Assembly: GCA_029933275.1 (NCBI GenBank) | Contig: JAOZOM010000076.1 | Coordinates: 1-7,838 of the forward strand | Reading direction: 5' to 3' | DNA from: Anaerolineales bacterium | Lineage (GTDB): Bacteria > Chloroflexota > Anaerolineae > Anaerolineales > Villigracilaceae | Length of the DNA stretch: 7,838 bases | Part shown: piece after piece, positions 5,027-7,838 of the stretch | How positions within the stretch are numbered: the stretch's first letter is position 1 | Layout of the letters: each line of letters begins with the position of its first letter | The notes under the pieces: model-generated | The model's input: the letters and a program-made list of their open reading frames with translations, nothing else | What the model was told of the DNA's origin: nothing | Database searches by the model: none | Position numbers and translations under genes: made by a program

Positions 5027-7838
5027 ACGTCCTCCTTTTTGATTATGGTTAAGCCAGTTTCTTGGTTCAGAGATAGAGAGTAATTCTTAATATCTTCGCA
5101 AAGACCATCCTTGAAGATTATATATCTACAATAACGGAGAGATGCCTTTTCTTGCCATTTCGTAGGAAGTTTTTGTGCTAGGAGAGGCGTTATAACTCCT
5201 TTGTGTTGCAAGGAAAGCGCATTTTTCAACAAAGATTTTGCTTGAATTGCGGATAAATTCTTATCTAAGTCAATCCTTGTCCACATTCCATTATCGTTAT
5301 AAACACCGATTTTACCGTCAATTTGATGCAAACAAATGACTGTTAGGCTCAAGTCAATATCACGCGTTCGCGCTTGAAAAGCCTTATGAACTTCAGGATT
5401 ATCTTCATCCAATTCATATATTGGAGGGTGAAGGTATCGTCTTTTTTGTGGAGCTAAAATTAAATACTTGCCAGCATTGATTTCTTTCTCCCGCTCTTCA
5501 TTCTTGAGTTTTTCCAGATTTTTCTGGTTTTTTATCTGCCACTCTTCATTTGGGAAAGGTAAATCTGCATTTTCATCATAGACCGCTTCGATTAGTTCAA
5601 ATGTATTTTTCGGTATCTCAATTTGCTCTCGCCCATGTAGTGATAGGTAAGAGCGCAGCAAAATATACGGTGCGTAAATCCATTTATCTACACCAAAATC
5701 TGGCAATCCTTCATCATCTTTTTCTGGCTCTGTAATCATCAATCTGCGCGGCAAGCCATAGCGTTCGTTATCTTTATGCCGATGTAGTCGTCCAGCGCGT
5801 TGCAAAATCAGATCTATGGGGGCTAAATCTGTAATCATCAGGTCGAAATCAATATCCAAGCTTTGTTCAATAACTTGAGTGGCGACTACGATGGCTTTCT
5901 GCGGGCGTTCGCCATCCTTGCCGAATTTTTTCAAGACTTTATCTTCAATCTCTTTGCGCCAAACGGGAGGAAAGCGGCTGTGGAAAAGGATAAGGTCATC
6001 TTCGGGGACGAGATTTGCATCGCTAAGGACGCGGTAGATGTCTTGGACGCGGCGGACGGTGTTGCAGATAATCGCCGCGCATCCGCCATTTGTCAGCTCA
6101 GCAAGCAAAAAGTCCACGAGTGAAGCGGGATTGCGATCTAGGCTCCAATCCAGTTGCAGGGTGTAATCATCTGGTTTGGGAAGAGGGAGCGTTTCCTGTC
6201 GATCTGCATTTGCAATCGTCAGCGCGGGATAGGCACTTTCGCTTTCATCCAAATCTTTTCTTGTGTAGGCTTTCACCAATTCCCGCCGCGTTTTAGCGGG
6301 TAGCGTGGCAGAGAGAATGATGACCGAAGTTCCGATAGCGTGCAACCATTCCAGCAGGCGATGAAAGAGGGTATTCATATAAGTATCGTAGGCGTGGACT
6401 TCATCAAAAATGATAACTTTATGCGCCAAGCCAAAGAGCCGCACAAAAAAATGTTTGGTTTGTAAAATGCTCATCAAAGTTTGGTCTACTGTGCCAACGC
6501 CAAAAGGAGCGAGCAGCGTTCGTTTGCGAGGTGTAAACCAAGCCATTGCCGCAACGCCATCTTTCGGATTATCTCCAATGCTATGTAGTTTTATTTCCTT
6601 CATTGCATCTGACCAGCCTGCCTGCCCATGCGCTAAATGTAAATTGACAAAATCATGCGGATAGCGTTGTTCAAGATACTTTTTCGTGCGCTCGAACATC
6701 TGATTGCTGGTTGCTTGTGTTGGCATGGCGATATAGAGACCGCGTCCTTTATTCTTTTGTATCCACAGCTCAGAAATATATAAAGCAACTTCGGTTTTTC
6801 CCAACCCTGTAGGGGCTTCAAGGATTAGAAGCGTTGGTTTTTGGATGTTTTTTGCTTCTCTAATGACGGCTTGCTGTGTTTCACGAGTTTTCTCAAATTT
6901 TAGATAAGCGAAAGTTTCTGCAAATGTCTTAATCTCTCCACGTGGTTGCCAACCAATCCAGCCTAATTCTTTTAATTCATCATGTGCTTTCTTCTTTGAT
7001 TGTTCTGCATATTTCCGTGTGGGAATTACTTCTTCTATAAATTTAAAACGTTCTGTGTTGCGCGAGCCAATCCAGTCAGCGACCGAAGTCAGACCCGATA
7101 ATATTGTGAGAAAAGTGTTCAAATCTGTTGTGTTGGATGGAGGTTTAACATCTGTAGGAGGAGAGAAAATTGCTTGCAGATGCCAAATCAAATCTTTGCG
7201 AAGGCTAGACCATGTTTCATTATCCCGAATATGCTCGGTCGCGCTTGGTGAGGGCCAAGTGCCGTGATGCCCTCCCAACGCGGCAGCGATTTTATTGGAG
7301 AAACGCTGATTTGATTTCAGTGTTTCGGGCAAGAGATTCTCTAATGCCCAAGTTGTAATAATGCCATGAGGCTCATTCAATGCACGCGTCGAAAAAGATG
7401 GGCTTTTCAAAAGCAAATTTGCTTTTTCTAAATCTTTTTTTAACCAAGATGGCGCATATTTATCTTGATAAGCAGGTCCTGCTTTTCCAATATCGTGCAA
7501 TGCCGCAAGAAAAGCAAAGAAGTGTCCGCAATCATTTATATTTAGATTAAGCATTTCTGCCATTTGTTGACGGATGCTCTCGGTAAGAACATTTTTCCAC
7601 ATCTCCAGCGCAACTTGTCCCACATCAATCAAGTGATAAAGGAGAAGATGAATTCGCTCTCTATCATCAGGATTTGTTTTTGCGTAAGGTAAATGAACAG
7701 GGAAACGATTTGCTTCACTCATAATTTGATATGTTTTGCCAAGTGACTTTGCTGTATCTTTGAGTTTTTCTTTTAGGCTGTCCGGCTCCAACACCTCCAC
7801 ATCCGCGCCCCAACCGCGAATCCACGGGAGCATATCTT
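5023..7838 (-). CDS. cas3: Cas3 HD nuclease-helicase with WYL-regulator-like N-terminal tail (5' partial, possible fusion)
   Basis: Residues are counted from the ATG at 7831-7833. Cas3 is recruited by target-bound Cascade, then nicks and processively degrades DNA. HD nuclease residues are all visible: H67, H113-D114 (LHDIGKA), H156, H189-H190 (GGHHGTWP) and D253 (SVADW). The SF2 helicase has Walker A APTGLGKTE (340-348), DEVH (476-479), SAT (507-509) and motif VI QRAGRLHRH (677-685). The Cas3 C-terminal domain follows (FQARTRD, then about 100 residues). Cas3 similarity begins near residue 44. Residues 1-37 instead resemble the end of a WYL-domain regulator, and the frame has no stop up to the window edge. 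The internal ATG at 7720-7722 (M38) would be the ordinary Cas3 start, but no Shine-Dalgarno precedes it. The true start is therefore uncertain: M38, M1, or upstream as a fusion. The enzyme itself looks intact. Confidence 0.95.
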   Translation of the reverse strand, partial: DMLPWIRGWGADVEVLEPDSLKEKLKDTAKSLGKTYQIMSEANRFPVHLPYAKTNPDDRERIHLLLYHLIDVGQVALEMWKNVLTESIRQQMAEMLNLNINDCGHFFAFLAALHDIGKAGPAYQDKYAPSWLKKDLEKANLLLKSPSFSTRALNEPHGIITTWALENLLPETLKSNQRFSNKIAAALGGHHGTWPSPSATEHIRDNETWSSLRKDLIWHLQAIFSPPTDVKPPSNTTDLNTFLTILSGLTSVADWIGSRNTERFKFIEEVIPTRKYAEQSKKKAHDELKELGWIGWQPRGEIKTFAETFAYLKFEKTRETQQAVIREAKNIQKPTLLILEAPTGLGKTEVALYISELWIQKNKGRGLYIAMPTQATSNQMFERTKKYLEQRYPHDFVNLHLAHGQAGWSDAMKEIKLHSIGDNPKDGVAAMAWFTPRKRTLLAPFGVGTVDQTLMSILQTKHFFVRLFGLAHKVIIFDEVHAYDTYMNTLFHRLLEWLHAIGTSVIILSATLPAKTRRELVKAYTRKDLDESESAYPALTIANADRQETLPLPKPDDYTLQLDWSLDRNPASLVDFLLAELTNGGCAAIICNTVRRVQDIYRVLSDANLVPEDDLILFHSRFPPVWRKEIEDKVLKKFGKDGERPQKAIVVATQVIEQSLDIDFDLMITDLAPIDLILQRAGRLHRHKDNERYGLPRRLMITEPEKDDEGLPDFGVDKWIYAPYILLRSYLSLHGREQIEIPKNTFELIEAVYDENADLPFPNEEWQIKNQKNLEKLKNEEREKEINAGKYLILAPQKRRYLHPPIYELDEDNPEVHKAFQARTRDIDLSLTVICLHQIDGKIGVYNDNGMWTRIDLDKNLSAIQAKSLLKNALSLQHKGVITPLLAQKLPTKWQEKASLRYCRYIIFKDGLCEDIKNYSLSLNQETGLTIIKKEDV
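7723..7838 (-). other. C-terminal tail of a WYL-domain transcription regulator, in frame with cas3
   Basis: Reading from the window edge in the cas3 frame gives D-MLPWIRGWGADVEVLEP, then the helix DSLKEKLKDTAKSLGKTY. WYL-family regulators typically end this way: an aromatic-rich strand, G-x-E/D-V-E-V-L-E-P, a helix beginning x-x-L-(R/K)-E, and a closing L-x-x-x-Y. WYL regulators occur beside CRISPR-Cas operons and some are reported to repress or activate them. Here no stop codon separates the tail from Cas3. The WYL core and any helix-turn-helix would lie to the right of 7838. The codon cut by the edge ends in AA, so a TAA just outside the window cannot be excluded. The family call rests on about 36 residues. 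Confidence 0.7.

Noticed and set aside
1023..7267. Other open frames of 60-112 codons overlapping the cas genes on either strand
   Set aside because: Each lies inside a well-identified cas gene in another frame, lacks recognisable domains and is explained as a shadow of real coding sequence.
5023..7719. Inactivated Cas3
   Set aside because: All HD metal ligands, Walker A, DEVH, SAT and motif VI are present with no internal stop or frameshift.

Overview
The window is the interference module of a type I-E CRISPR-Cas system. All real genes lie on the minus strand and are transcribed from the right edge to the left. In order they are cas3 (5023-7838, open at its 5' end), cas8e/cse1 (3449-5026), cse2 (2928-3452), cas7e (1731-2873), cas5e (1017-1727), cas6e (358-1020) and the first 13 codons of cas1 (1-41, running off the left edge). 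Every gene was assigned from recognisable family motifs read by eye. No database search was possible.

How the genes work together: Cas8e, Cse2, Cas7e, Cas5e and Cas6e are the subunits of the Cascade surveillance complex. Cas6e cuts pre-crRNA and keeps the 3' hairpin, Cas5e caps the 5' handle, Cas7e forms the crRNA-binding backbone, Cse2 forms the belly, and Cas8e reads the PAM and recruits Cas3. Cas3 is the HD nuclease-helicase that shreds the target. Cas1, just entering the window, belongs to the spacer-acquisition module. The genes are tightly packed. Three junctions are 4-nt ATGA overlaps, one is a 3-nt gap, and one is a 54-nt gap carrying a short tandem repeat. Strong AAGGAG-like ribosome binding sites precede cas8e, cse2, cas7e, cas5e, cas6e and cas1.

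Two things stand out. First, the cas3 reading frame stays open to the window edge. Its first ~37 visible residues do not look like Cas3. They look like the C-terminal tail of a WYL-domain transcription regulator (GWGADVEVLEP followed by a helix). This suggests a WYL-regulator/Cas3 fusion or read-through protein that would physically join CRISPR regulation to the effector nuclease. The internal ATG where ordinary Cas3 homology begins has no ribosome binding site, unlike the other genes here. Second, cas6e and cas1, usually adjacent or overlapping, are separated by 316 bp of non-coding, repeat-rich DNA. It contains an inverted repeat over the cas6e stop, a 15-bp tandem duplication, a 15-bp palindrome, an AT-rich palindrome and a hairpin resembling a widespread bacterial intergenic repeat.

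Organism: a bacterium of moderate GC content. The I-E system, the WYL tail next to cas3, the style of the cas1 N-terminus and the intergenic repeat would fit a Chloroflexota (Anaerolineae-like) genome. This is a tentative impression, not shown by the sequence. No CRISPR repeats, tRNA, rRNA or transposase gene are present in the window.
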